The notes under the pieces: generated by a model
Databases searched by the model: none
What the model was told of the DNA's origin: nothing
The model's input: only the letters and a program-made list of their open reading frames with translations
DNA from: Cladocopium goreaui
Taxonomy: Eukaryota; Sar; Dinophyceae; Suessiales; Symbiodiniaceae
NCBI GenBank assembly: GCA_947184155.2
Contig: CAMXCT020000916.1
Coordinates: forward strand, 68,361-132,360
Direction: 5' to 3'
Length of the DNA stretch: 64,000 nucleotides
Shown: one piece after another, positions 36,576 to 47,983 of the stretch
Numbering within the stretch: the first letter of the stretch is position 1
Layout of the letters: each line of letters opens with the position of its first letter
Position numbers and translations under genes: made by a program

Positions 36576-37045
36576 ACCTTGGCACTGTGTTGCAAAAGTT
36601 CCTTAAAAAATCATTTTTTGGCTGGGACTTTTGCAAAAATTTTTTGTTTCTCCAAATCAAAAGGATCGTTGTCATCAAAACCATCACCAAAAACAGAAGT
36701 CCTGTAGGTGCTTGCATGGCATTTTTCTGTTGCATTCTTTCCAGGCCCAAAGCCAACAGCAGCAATGCTAACATGGTTGAAATCTAAAATGTTTGTCATT
36801 AGCAGCAAATAGTAGAGACTAGATGCACACACAGTGTGTGCTGCTCTCAAGCACCATCACTTCCAAGGTTTTGCTGGCAACATGAACACTGTAGAAATAT
36901 ATCTCTAATCATTTTCAAATACCACTTCAAGAAGTTATCCACAATGTAAAAATATCTCTCTAATAACCTTCAAGTAACACTCCAACAAATTAATATGTAT
37001 AAATAGTGAATACCAGGTATCCAATTACACACTTTTTGTCGCTCC

Positions 37046-38023
37046 GTGCACAACAGCCCAGTGAAAACTACTGCCAGGTATTTACCTGGGAGCCCTTGCT
37101 ACAGCCAGGCTTCTGAGGTGGCCATGGAACCCGAAAAGAAGGAAAATGAAGAGAATGAGAATAAGGAAGAGGAGCAAGAGGAGGAAGAGCAGCAACCGCT
37201 TGAAAAACCAGCTTCCAAAGCTCAAAGGCAGGAAGCAAACCCAAGGTGCCAAAGACACCACCAAAGACTTTCAAAGGGAAAAAACCGATGCCAAAGGCCA
37301 AAGCCAAAGGAAATGCCAAGGACAAAAAGGAGAAGACACAAAAGGAGAAGAAAGAAAAGAGGAACAAAAAGGAAGACACCCCTGCACCTTTCAAAAGGCC
37401 TGCTGCCAAAGGTGGTACCAGAGACCAAGTCTCCAAGCTCCAGTCTGGGGTGCCAGAAGCGAAATAAGAGGTTGAGAAGGTTGAGGGAGAAGAAGAAAAA
37501 GAAGAAGAAGAAGTGAGGGAACAGGATGAATGTGTGGATCCTGATGGTCACAATGAAAAGCGTTCCAGAGGTGCTGGTGGAAGTTCAACAGGCTGCTCAA
37601 AGCAGGAAAAGTTCCAGCACAGATCAAGGAGATCTGGGAAAAATCTGAAACCACGGAAGAAAAAACCATGTCGGTGGACTGCTTGTTACAAGAAGAACTC
37701 CAAGACAGGCTGCTGGGAAATGCGCAGACAATCCCAGCTTCAGAAGCTGGCTGAAGACCTCTGACAAGAGCTTTGGCAAAGATGCCCAGGCCAGTTTTCC
37801 ACGTGCAATCATGCTCCATCACTACTTCCATGGCGATGCTGATGCCTTCAACCAGGCGCTGGCCAGTGGTGACATCACAGAGGTCAACCAAGGAGGGAAA
37901 GTGATGTACAGTTTTGATACCTACGAAAGTGGAAGGGCCAAAAATTCAGACCAAAGAGTTGAGAAATACGTGCGTGATATTTGTGAGAGATATTGGAGAG
38001 TATCCAGTGAAGACAGAAGGTAA
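37046..38023 (+). pseudogene. Inverted second copy of the Lys/Glu-rich segment (right arm)
   Basis: Matches the left-arm segment in opposite orientation but has extra frame breaks, for example near 37,225 (two-base changes around a run of Lys codons), 37,470 (early stop) and 37,740. The tail SFPRAIMLHHYFHGDADAF is still readable at about 37,800. The greater damage in this arm shows that the arms are not kept identical. Confidence 0.6.
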
Positions 38024-38230
38024 ATGATATAAATAACCTTGGGAAAAAAAGGTAAGTTGTATGAATAACCTTTGAAAACAAAAGGTAACTTGTATGAATA
38101 ACCTTAAGAAAAAAAGGTAAATTGTATGAATAACCTTAAAAATAGGTTAGGTTATTTGATTGGATAACCTAAAGGGTTCTGACTAATAGTTAGTTTCGTT
38201 TTACCTATTAGGCAGAAAATAGTCTATAAC

Positions 38231-41168
38231 CTAAAAGCACCTTTTTAACCTAACCTCATCTTCTGGGCTCATCAGCAGGCCCCTTGTCGGAACTGGCGGC
38301 ATGCTGATCTCCAACCGAGTTGCTTCGGCTGAGAGCTCCGCCAAGGTCATCTTGGTGAGCCCCTTCACTGGGTTCTCCCCCTTGGGCGGCTTCTCCAGCT
38401 CCTTTTGCTCCAACAGGATCGACCTCAACTCTGGCACCGTCCAGTTGTGATGAACGGCAATCCCGCGCCGATCCAGCTCTTCCACCAACTCGCTGCGCTT
38501 CATGGACCATGGCGATGGTGCGCTGGAAGGCATCGGCAGGTTCTCCGGAATTGGAGAGGCACGATTGGTCGCGTTGATCAGGCTTGATCTTGCGAAAACG
38601 ACTGCGACCAATCCAAGGATGTACCAAACCATGAGGCATGTCAATGTTGTGGTACGTGTCATCTTCAAAGTTTGTTGATACCACACCTTCGCCAAGACAT
38701 GGTATGTGTTCTGTGATGCGATGTCCATCCAATCGTGAAATCAACTGCTGCTTCAAAGAACTCAAAGTGGTCTTCCAAGATGAAGGGTTGAAAAGATGTT
38801 TCCGTGGTACAACATGTATGCGAATCAGCTCCAACTCAGTTTCAACCCAAAAATCTCTTGATTGATTTGCTGTCTTCCACCATGTAATAAAACTTGCTCC
38901 ACTCAAAACATGCTCTGATTCCAACATGAGTTGGATCTCCCTTGAAAGTTTCTTTGGAAAAAACAATGGCTTGCAACTGACGCTCGCACACATATATGTC
39001 GCTCTCGCAAGGATGTGCACATCTTCGGGTGAGAAGTCTGGGATCGTTCCAAATTGTGGGTCTTCCCCGAAGTCAGAGACCAAAAGTGCTGGATGTCCGG
39101 TCGGACTGGTCAGCAAAGGCAGCTCGGTGAGCTCGAGTCTTGACAGCCCAACCTGTTGCTTAGCAACATCATAGCACATGCCCAAGCTGGCCAGCACGGG
39201 TCTGCTGAACAAAAGTGGTACCTTGCAAGGCACTATTGAAACTCTCACAGCAAATGGCCTCCCAAGGATGGCAAACCAGGCCTTGACGGCAAACATTGAC
39301 CTGTACACCTTGGAGGCTCCAAACTTGAAATACTCAGACTCATCGACGGTCTGAACTTCCAGCCCAGCTGCATCGGCCACCTGGACATACTTCTCAAACC
39401 ATTGATAGCCTGCAACAGTCTTTGTGCAGGCCGTGTCGATGATCGCCAAGAGCTTGTTGCTCTGTGGTCCACCTCGGCCCTCATGTTGACACTCCACCGG
39501 GTCTACACCATCATGTGCCCCGTCGGTCATGCAGCAACTCCAACATGCTAGCAATTGCTCTCCTTGAGTTCCATGGGATGCGCCCGCTACATACTCAGAG
39601 TTGTAGTCGCTGTCCAGTGCAAGCAATTGGTCTCCTTGGAGTCCGTGGGATGCGCCCGCCACATACTCAGAGTTGTAGTCACTGCCCAATGCAAGCAAGT
39701 GCCCCCCGTGATCTCCATGCGCGCCAGAAGTGGTCATGAAGCACTGGTTCACAAAGTTCACAGACTGAACCTGACTGCCTCCCGACCCGCTCGTAGGAGC
39801 ACCATTGTTCGACTTCTGGCGCAGCGGACACTCAGGGTCCTTGTGCCAGTGGCCCCTCCGCTTGCAAGCGCTGCAGTAGCTCCTTTGCTTAGCGAGCTTC
39901 AATCTCTCCTGGTTTCTCTGCTCCATGGCTTGGCGGTCAACGCCTCGCCCCTTCAGCACCTCACGGTACTTCGCCTTTGCTCCCTGGTAAGTCATGTAGG
40001 CACTGTAGTGTTCAGCGGCAGTGTCTTCATCCACGAGCTCCTCTTCGTCAGAGCCCTGAGCACCTTCTTCTCCATCACTCGATAGCTCATTGCCATCCCC
40101 ATTGGTCATGTGGACGCTCTGACGCCCCCACCGTTTGCCACCATGACGACCCTCGTCACCATGCCACCCGCCTGGACGGCGAATGGCCCGATCTTGCACG
40201 AGCGCTGCATGCTGAAGCTTCCGACAGTCGTACTCGTTGTTGACACTGGAGAGAAGCGCAAGTTCCTCAGATTCTGATAACCTCAATTTGTCAAGGTAGA
40301 GCCATGCCTTGATCATTGGCGGCACATTGCACTCTATCTCAGCTAATCTGAGGACCAATCTCTCAAACTCCACATTGAAGTCCCTGATGGTTTGCTCTGG
40401 TTTCCGTTTGCCACGTTTGAACAAGTCGCCCATCATTTGTGCAACCTTTGACACCTCTATTTCCATGAAACGGGTCTGAATCCACTGCAAAAAGTAAGAG
40501 ACACCCCCCTCTGTGGCCAAGCGGTCTACGTCGAGCTCTTCCGCGTAGACCCATGCCTTGCCAGACAGAGAGTTGTAGAGTGCCAACCCTCTCTGGTACG
40601 GCGGCAATTTGGTGCAGCGCAGCCACACCTGAATCTTCCTCAGGTACGACCTAGCCGATCGGCCCAAGTCGGTGTCATTCGTTCCTTCGCCATCAAACTC
40701 AGGAACTGTGAGTTTCTCAGTCGGTTTCCCTTTTTCCTCACTCACCTCATGCCACATGTCATGACGTGCACCTCCATGATCACCTTGGTCGCCTCCATGC
40801 CACCTACCATGAAGCATCGCAGTGGTATTCTCTATCTGTGCCACATTGAACTGTCTCAGCTGAGCATCCCCCAGCCATCCATCATACTTCTTGTCATCAC
40901 TTCTAGAACCGCTACCAACCACACTTCCACTGGACCTCCATGGATCCGCCACAGGCCGATCCCACCATGGATCACTATCCCCCCTAGCTCCATCTCGGCT
41001 CACGCCTGACTCACCACCTGCAGCCCCCCAAGGTTCTTCGTCCCGGTCCTTGGCACTCCACGACCATCCAGAGTCGCCACTGTCCCATCGAGACGTTGCC
41101 CCCGTAGAAGCTGCCGCAGGCCTGCCCTCATACCTGGAGCAGGAAGGTTTCCATGCACTCATGCCCAA
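38231..41168 (-). CDS. Copia gag and aspartic protease
   Basis: 970 codons from the Met at 41,168, just downstream of the 5' LTR and primer site. A gag-type helical core (about residues 180-340, including SLSGKAWVYAEELD and LFKRGKRKPEQTIRDFNVEF) packs RNA into particles. A zinc knuckle follows near 431, with CSACKRRGHWHKDPEC. The protease site is IIDTACTKTVAG near 574, an Asp-Thr-Ala variant of the usual DTG/DSG. Near 38,500-38,590 the sensible reading changes frame: the neighbouring frame continues with a SAP-like segment (KRSELVEELDRRG...VPELRSILLEQ), ending at TRGLL where the palindrome is inserted. The terminal 80 or so codons of the 970-codon frame are therefore probably out of register. 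Confidence 0.85.
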
Positions 41169-41206
41169 AGGTCCTGGCCGTCGCCAGTACTGCTCCGCGG
41201 CACCAA

Positions 41207-41358
41207 TGTAGATGCTCTATGCAGGCAATGCAAACATCACATGGCAATGCACACACCGTTTTAACCTGAAGTGGACTCTTGTGCCTACAGTGGCCACGGA
41301 TCCATCGTGACTATGCGTTCAGCCAAACTGTGCATGCTGAAAATGGAGTGCATTTACA
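41207..41358 (-). repeat. 5' LTR of the copia element
   Basis: Identical to the left repeat. On minus it is followed directly by TTGGTGCCGCGGAGCAG (about 41,190-41,206), which starts with TGG after one base, as a tRNA primer-binding site should. The gag start codon lies at 41,168. Confidence 0.92.
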
Positions 41359-41363
41359 CCATC

Positions 41364-42424
41364 ATGTCCTGTTACTGTTCTATGGAGGCTGAAATAGGGG
41401 TACCCCCAAATCATCCATTAATGAATATATAGCGTTTTTATGCGTTTTTCCACTATAAACCAACAACCAACACTAAAGTCAAAGACGGAAAAAAAAAACG
41501 CATGACTATGGAAACCCCCATAGAAGTATATCTAAAGTCAGCAGAAATTTTTGCCCCTCTTTGCCACCTGCCTCGCCCGGCGCAGACTTTCCCTGGATGC
41601 GCAGAGAAGGTACCGCCTGCAGCGGGGCGAATTCAGCATCTTTCCACGAAAAAGGGTGGAACGTGTCCATGAAATCTGCTTGGTTGTTACTTGTTCTTTC
41701 ATGGAAAGGGAAAATCATATGCAAACAGAGTATGTTGGATCTAATTACTAGACAATTCTCGTTGCGATACATGGTGACATGGTTCCGTATTGCAATACTC
41801 TGTGATGGTTCCTACAGTTCCCACAAATGTCTAGAGTTGGCCAGAAAGGTTTCAGCAATGTACTGTCCCAAGTTGGCTAGTATCCCTTGCGTTGACCCCC
41901 ACCCACTAAGCCAATAGAAACCATAAATCCTGGTGGTGCTTATATAGCCTAGATCGTTGGGGGACTATCCCGAATCTCACGACAGTTTCCGCCTCGGCAG
42001 GCGGTGAGACCACCGTCTCCGAAACCTTCAAAACCTCTTTCGGCCGAGAGGAAATCTTCGAACCCGAGGCCTGCGCCAAAGATGGAAGAAATCCTTCACT
42101 TAAATAGGCTCTTTGCAGCAGCTGCGCATGGGTCAAGATTACTCATCAAGAAAAAAACGTGTGCCGTGTGCAGTTAAATATGGTCACTGTTAGAATACTA
42201 CGGATGACCAAATTTCTGGGCCCTTTGGTGCAATCTTTTGGACAACCACAGCCACATGCCCCAATCCACTTAGCTATGGCCTGGAATGGCTCAAAAAGTG
42301 AGGGGACCAGGAATTAAAGGACCAGATAACCCCACAAGGCAACTTCTTCCAATAATGAGCACAATATGTTGTAACGGGGACGGGGAAGAAGGGAAAGACA
42401 AAGGAGGTGGTGGAGGATCGAGAA
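41364..42424. other. Intergenic, possible unassigned exons
   Basis: Protein-like blocks lie at 41,530-41,660 and 41,965-42,110; the latter reads TTVSASAGGETTVSETFKTS on plus. Neither is identified, and opposite-strand readings are also open. Confidence 0.3.
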
Positions 42425-44225
42425 CTAAAAAAAGTTGTGTGTGACCAAGTTGTATGTGAAAGATGGTGTGTGCCAAAGAAAGATAGTGTGTGACAAAGTT
42501 GTGTGTGAAAGATGGTGCCTGTGAAAGTTGTGTGTGAAAGAGAGCGTGTGACAAAGTTGTGTGTGAAAGATAGTGTGTGACAAAGTGGTGTGTGAAAGAT
42601 GGTGTGGCGAAAGATGGTGTGTGACAAAGTTGTGTGTGAAAGATGGTGTGTAGAAAGATGATGGTGTGCGACAAAGTTGTGTTTGAAAGATGGTGTGGTG
42701 AAAGATGGTGTGTGACAAAGTGGTGCGTGAAGGATGGTGTGGTGAAAGATGGTGTGGTGAAAGATGGTGAAAAAAGTGGTGTGTGAAAGATGGTCTGTGA
42801 CGGTGTGTGAAAGATGGTGTGTGACAAAGTGGTGTGAAAGATGGTGTCAAAGATGGTGTGTCAAAGATGGTGTGTGACAAAGTGGTGTGTGAAAGATGGT
42901 GTGTCAAAGATGGTGGGTGACAAAGTGGTGTGTAAAAGATGGTGTGTGACAAAGTTGAGGGTCAAAGATGGTGTGTGACAAAGTTGTGTGTGAAAGATGG
43001 TGTGTCAAAGAAAGATGGGTGACAAAGTGGTGTGAAAGATGGTGTGTCAAAGATGGTATGTGACAAAGTTGGGTGTGAAAGACGGTGTGTGTGACAAAGT
43101 TGTGTGTGAAAGATGGTGTGTGACAAAGTGTTGTGTGAAAGATGGTGTGACAAAGTGGTGTGTGAAAGATGGTGTGTGACAAAGTCGTGCGTCAAAGATG
43201 GTGTTGGACAAAGATGGTAGGTGGATGTCACCAAGTGCCACGCCTGCCACGTGAAACGAAGGTGGATGTCGCCAAGTGCCACACCTGCCACGCAAAGTGC
43301 CGCGGCGTCACCGGCGACTAATCCAGCCCAAGCGCGCGCCACCAGAGCCAGCCCAGTGCCCTAAGTGCCACGCCTGCCACGCAAAACGAACGTGGATGTC
43401 ACCAAGTGCCACGCCTGCCACGTGAAACGAAGGTGGATGTCGCCAAGTGCCACGCCTGCCACGCAAAGTGCCGCGGCGTCACCGGCGACTAATCCAGTCC
43501 AAGCGCGCCAGCAGAGCCAGCCCAGTGCCATAAGTGCCACACCTGCCACGCAAAACAAAGGTGGATGTCACCAAGTGCCACGCCTGCCACGTGAAACGAA
43601 GGTGGAGGTCGCCAAGTGTGAAAGATGGTGTGTGAAAGATGGTGTGTGAAAGATGGTGGTTGACAAGGATGTGTGTGAAAGATGGTGTGTGAAAGATGGT
43701 GGTTGACAAGGATGTGTGTGACCTGCCACGCGAAACGAAGGTGGATGTCGCCAAGTGCCACGCCTGCCACGCAAGTTGTGGTGACAAAGTTGTGTGTGAA
43801 AGATGGTGGATGACAAAGATGATGTGACAAAGTTGTGTGTACAAAGTTGTGTGAAAGATGGTGGGTGACAATGTTGTGTGTGAAAGATGGTGTGTGACAA
43901 AGTTGTGTGTGAAAGATGGTGGGTGACAAAGTTGTGTGTGAAAGATGGTGGGTGACAAAGTTGGTGTGTGAAAAAGATGGTGGGTGACAAAGTTGGTGTG
44001 TGACAAACTTGGTGTGTGAAAGATGGTGTGTGACAGATGGTGTGTGACAAAGTATTGTGTTTAAGATGGTGTGTTTAAGATGGTGGGTGACAAAGTTGTG
44101 TGTGAAAGATGGTGGATGACAAAGATGGTGTGACAAAGTTGTGTGTACAAAGTTGTGTGTGAAAGATGGTGGGTGACAAAGTTGTGTGTGAAAGATGGTG
44201 TGTGACAAATTGCTGTGTGAAAGAT
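42425..44225. repeat. 1.8-kb TG-rich minisatellite with a GC-rich inner block
   Basis: Imperfect units of about 20-30 bp built from GTGTGTGACAAAGTTGTGTG and GTGAAAGATGG. Between 43,210 and 43,780 the array is interrupted by a second repeat, with CCAAGTGCCACGCCTGCCAC and GAAACGAAGGTGGATGTC, in three long copies. Open frames of 60-270 codons on minus (SHTIFHTQLCHT repeats) come only from the repeat. Confidence 0.92.
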
Positions 44226-44229
44226 AGAT

Positions 44230-44290
44230 GGGGTGTGAAGAGGAGGCGGCGGAGGAGGAGGAGGACGAGGAGGAGGAGGCGGCGGGATAC
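44230..44290. repeat. GA-rich (GGAGGA)n tract
   Basis: Purine-only run of GAGGAGGAGGCGGC-type words bordering the minisatellite. Confidence 0.8.
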
Positions 44291-44385
44291 AGAATCAAAA
44301 ACAAGAACCCCACACAAAGATGTGGGGAAAAAAATGGGTTGTCCGTATTGAGAGTCTAGAACCATTTGACTCTAATCGATCTTCA

Positions 44386-46191
44386 TCCAGACAGCCTGCG
44401 GCGAAACTGCCGACGTCTCGTTCGACCGCGAAGTGGAACTCGATGCCTGCAGCTGCTTGAGCCATGGAAATTCATTCGAAAGTTGGTCAAATCCATTGAA
44501 ATCCAACCATATCCCATCTTCCCAAAATATTTCACCACCCAAAAATATATAAACATGGAGAATTCTGGCATAGATGTCCATGTAGACCATCAACTGAAAA
44601 TCTGAAAATGCTAGCCCTGAAGTTCTTGAACGAGATGATTGCTAGAGTAGGTAGATGGGAAACAGGTAATTATACATCGCTATGACATAACCCTGGAATG
44701 TTGAATATTCTGTCTCCAGGACAAACCAACATGGCAAATATGATAGATCCGGAATTGTATAATACACACGCAAATATAATTATCGCACAGGCATGACATA
44801 AAGAAACATCAGATATCCAGCAGAAGCAAAACTTATGCTTTTCTAGCGAAATTCTGTATTTTTCTTGTTTTTGGTGATGTTATTTCATGTTCTTTCTAGA
44901 TACCCCTTCGTCTTCATCACAAATGTGTAACCCCTTCGGGACGATGAAGCTGTTGTCCAGGAGGCTTTCGAAGCTTTCGCTGGACTGGCTGCTGCCTGGC
45001 TCAGTGCCAGCTTTGAGAAAAAAATGCGACTTTTTGGTGATTGAAATAAGGATTCACTAGGCTCATTCTTATTTTGTGATGCGTGTTGGTGATTGTTTTG
45101 AAGGGATTTCAGATTTACCGGAGAATCAAAGTCATTGTCGAAGATGTGAGTTTTTGAGCAACAAAGAATGGGGTGATCTGACTGATTTGCCAAGGATGCA
45201 ACCAAGAAATCTGAAGTGGCATCCTGGACATGTGGCCGAAAACCGTGGTTTTTACTGCGTCCCTGGTCTTATAGTTGTTATCTATCCTTGCTTTTATCTA
45301 TACTTATAACAACCCTCAAAAAGATGGAAAAGGTTCAATGTATCACGAGTGTTGATTCAGATTTTACCAAGTTCTCTCTTTCCGAGGCCAGCCTGATGAG
45401 CCAATGATTCCCCAGTTTTTCCCACCTGGACCGCAGCCTTTGAGACGCTCTCTTCACTCACTTTGGCCTGTAAAACTCGGTGAGTCAGTCATTCCCAAAA
45501 AGATTGAAGAGTAAAGCATCACTGCATCACTACTTTAGTAAATTTGACTTTTCTATCTTTTTGACGGGTGACAATATGGTAAATCTGATGCCATAAACCA
45601 GCAGGTGGGGATGTGTGCTTTTCTACTCTTAAATCACCGATTTTGTTTACCAAACCTGGCGTCTCCATTACAGCACCTTTTCAAATAGCCATGTTTGGGG
45701 CATCCACCGCATTTCCAACCAACTCGATCAACTGAACTGGAAAGATTCTGATGGAGAAAGACTCATCTAGAGTGGCACATGAGCAGGTTGAAGTGAGTTG
45801 ATGGATATGATCAAGTTGTCTTGCATGACAAGTGAACGCACTCGTCCTTCTGCTTTTGAACCATGGACATCTGAATTTATCTAGGACTTGAGGGCTTGTC
45901 CAGCATGCCATGCCAGATAGAATTCCTGAAGCGCATGTTGTAACACAAAACCCTCGGCTCAATCTGATGCTTTTCGCCTAACTTGTAATCGCCATATGGT
46001 TGGTTGTTGAGATTGGGAACCTGCTAGTCAATATAGTTACTATAGTTCATTAAATGCCCCCCAAGAACCCCCCTCAGACATCGGCGCATCCGTCTTCTGG
46101 GACCCAGCTGATCCAAAGATTTCTGGGCCCCACCTTCCTTCGCTCCTGTTCTGCCTTTTCTTCCGCTTCCAATTTCGCAATTTGTTCTTTC
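44386..46191 (-). CDS. Unidentified gene, short candidate exons (minus)
   Basis: Two exons have clean borders. 46,191-46,134 encodes KEQIAKLEAEEKAEQERRK, a charged coiled-coil piece, between AG|G and AAG|GTGGGG. 45,467-45,426 encodes AKVSEESVSKAAVQ between CAG|G and CAG|GTGGGA. They join in phase. GC-rich blocks at 45,020-44,895 and 44,466-44,386 (for example GIEFHFAVERDVGSFAAG) may be further exons, but their frames are ambiguous. I do not recognise the protein. Strand agrees with the other host genes. Confidence 0.4.
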
Positions 46192-46353
46192 CTTGGAAGA
46201 AACACGGAAATGCATGGAAGCCTTCTCGGGTTGAGCTAGCTTGATGGTAGGTGATAAGCAAAAGTTCTGCCGGTTCTCTTTCCGTAGTTTGGTATTGATC
46301 CACAAATAGGATCAAATACATGGAATAGGGCAACACTGAGGCACCAGTAAATA

Positions 46354-46457
46354 CCATCTGGTAATTTAACATAGCTAGGCTATGGAAATGGTCATTTATA
46401 GATTATTTACCTATGAAAAGTGATAATTTTCCATAGCTATGTTAAATTACCAGAATG
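46354..46457. mobile_element. Palindromic MITE (family 1), copy E
   Basis: Starts CCATCTGGTAATTTAACATAGC and ends with the inverted GCTATGTTAAATTACCAGA, so arms of about 20 bp match closely. The outermost bases have drifted from the CCCTCTGG consensus. Confidence 0.75.
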
Positions 46458-46816
46458 TAGTAATAAATCCCGAAATCAAACTACTTTGAGTATCTTGTCG
46501 GGAGATCAAGTCGGTGGAGCAGCACTCCCACTTGCAATCTAGTAGTCTAATCTGGCAAGGGGAACATGTTTATATGTGTGTTCTCATTTAAAAAAAAACA
46601 AAAAACAAACGTCCCACCGATTGGGGGATTTACCATGGCGATGGTTTATTGTCGTTGGATCCCCATTAAAATGACCCCAAGGACTCGCAAAGTATCTCCG
46701 GATAAGTCCCTAATAAAACTTCCGGAGAAGAATCAGGTCAATAGCCAGTCACAAGCCCCGACTTGCGTATCAAGTAAGTGGGAGAAGTACTATATATATA
46801 TAATTATATATATTAT

Positions 46817-46922
46817 AATGTGGATAAAACAATAATAAACCACTCCCCAACTTCACCATTTTTATAGGTGGTACGGTTACCATTCCCAGTCATGGTTGGC
46901 GCCAATTGCATTGTTTTACCCA
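46817..46922. mobile_element. Short inverted-repeat element (MITE family 2), copy 2
   Basis: Ends AATGTGGATAAAACA and TGTTTTACCCAGC are inverted. The core TTTTTATAGG...CATTCCCAGTCATGG matches the 17.4-kb copy. On minus its right end supplies GGTAAAACAATG exactly where exon 46,994-46,920 needs a GT donor. Confidence 0.6.
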
Positions 46923-47579
46923 GCGTCGTGTACTCGATGTGACAGCCCATGGTGAAGGAGACTCCGCCCAGCGCCACATTGGCACTGGCAGATCCTGTCC
47001 CAGCACGGTGAACCGGGCGATTGAACACAACGGGATGGGGTCAACGGGTTCAACAACCAACCATCAACCAAAGGAAAACAAGATGGGAAAATCAATGACA
47101 CTCATTTGGGATATAATTCATGAAACTCAATGTGGGACATAACATAGTATTAAAAAAAATATAATATTATATATATATATATATACTATTATAAATCATA
47201 TCAAGAAAGTCAAACTGGGGTACAAAATCAATAAACATCATCCGCTTGATGGTTTGGGATCATTGATGACCATGGTCAAAACCAATTCTGGGGCTGATAG
47301 AAGCAGCAAAACAGGGATGGGTCCAAAAGATCACCTCCAAAAATGGATGGTTTAAGACTAAAAATGCCCAATTCTGTGGGTCAATAGTGTGAAGTACCCG
47401 ATGCTTGACCCATAGCCATGTGGAAAATTCACACTACAACCAGGCTTCTGAATCAATTCTGCAATCTTTGGGTTCTGGTCACTCTGAGGTATAGCTTCCT
47501 GAATTTTCTGCCGGCGTCCTCGTGTCCAAGTTCGAAGCTTCAGCAACTCCTCAGCGGAAACTGTGCCCCGAGTGCTTGT
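46920..47579 (-). CDS. Unidentified gene, two exons in phase (minus)
   Basis: Exon 47,579-47,441 encodes TSTRGTVSAEELLKLRTW and RRQKIQEAIPQ...IAELIQKP, bordered by CAG| and a GTTGTA donor. Exon 46,994-46,920 encodes SASANVALGGVSFTMGC and HIEYTTL, bordered by CAG|GA and |GTAAAA. The first ends in phase 1 and the second begins with two bases, so they fit. The second exon is apolar and glycine-rich, possibly membrane-associated. No family is recognised. A further block at 47,872-47,775 (KDDILQAAAKDT then stop) may end another gene upstream. Confidence 0.45.
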
Positions 47580-47887
47580 CTGCCCATCTCCACGATATCG
47601 CCATTCGATTGTTGTAATCATTTGATACTATTTGTGTAACCAACACTTTGGATCCTCTACCCCGCAAATTTCATGGTTATGCGGTTTTTTTGATCATTTT
47701 CCCACTTAAACAATTACCATTTGGAGGGATACCCCCCTTGTTTGGATGGCATTTGTCAGCTGCTGTGGTGTTTTTTAGGTGTCCTTGGCCGCCGCTTGCA
47801 GGATGTCGTCCTTGACCCCCTCGGTGCCTGCTCGCAAGGCGGTGTGATGTGATGTGATTCCCGTGATTGGCAGAGTCATCCTGGACT

Positions 47888-47983
47888 AACAGTTTGCTAT
47901 TGAACATGGTCATAGAAATAGTGGATTTTCCCATTAAAAATAAGGTGATGTTCTATAGCTATGTTATATAGTTTACCAGAGGG
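47888..47983. mobile_element. MITE (family 1) copy F, left end decayed
   Basis: The right half is intact (CTATAGCTATGTTATATAGTTTACCAGAGGG), with the typical middle AAATAGTGGATTTTCCCATT. The left inverted end is hardly recognisable. Confidence 0.6.

Larger units (their letters stand above)
34229..38270. mobile_element. 4.04-kb palindromic (foldback) element nested in the copia element
   Basis: Two inverted arms of about 2.0 kb meet near 36,280. Outer ends read GAGCCTCCCAGAAGATGAGG (left) and, reversed, GAGCCCAGAAGATGAGG (right). An AT dinucleotide flanks both sides (34,227-34,228 and 38,271-38,272). Removing the element with one AT joins gag ...TRGLL to IRDVKSTPG... in one frame, which supports insertion into an intact element. 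Each arm carries, from outside in: AT-rich repeats with AAGGTTATTCATA; a Lys/Glu-rich coding segment; a 240-bp matched block; and a central field of TTAGAAGTTTCTAAGCAAAC repeats. Arms differ by small indels (about 60 bp in the outer part). No transposase is visible, so it is presumably non-autonomous. Confidence 0.88.
29118..41358 (-). mobile_element. Full-length Ty1/copia LTR retrotransposon (minus strand), with nested insertion
   Basis: Both ends are 152-bp long terminal repeats that I read as identical, each TG...CA. The insertion is flanked by a 5-bp target duplication, CCATC at 29,113-29,117 and 41,359-41,363. Coding order on minus is gag with zinc knuckle, aspartic protease, integrase, reverse transcriptase, RNase H, which is the copia arrangement. 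A 4.04-kb palindromic element (34,229-38,270) sits between the gag and pol parts. Without that insertion the element would be about 8.2 kb. Identical LTRs mean a recent insertion. The coding region nevertheless has frame breaks near 33,780 and 38,500, so this copy either moved with help from other copies or uses frameshifting. Confidence 0.92.

Noticed and set aside
42274-44365. Several frames of 90-274 codons on minus rich in His, Thr, Ser and Phe
   Set aside because: All are translations of the TG-rich minisatellite; units change frame and no non-repeat domain exists.
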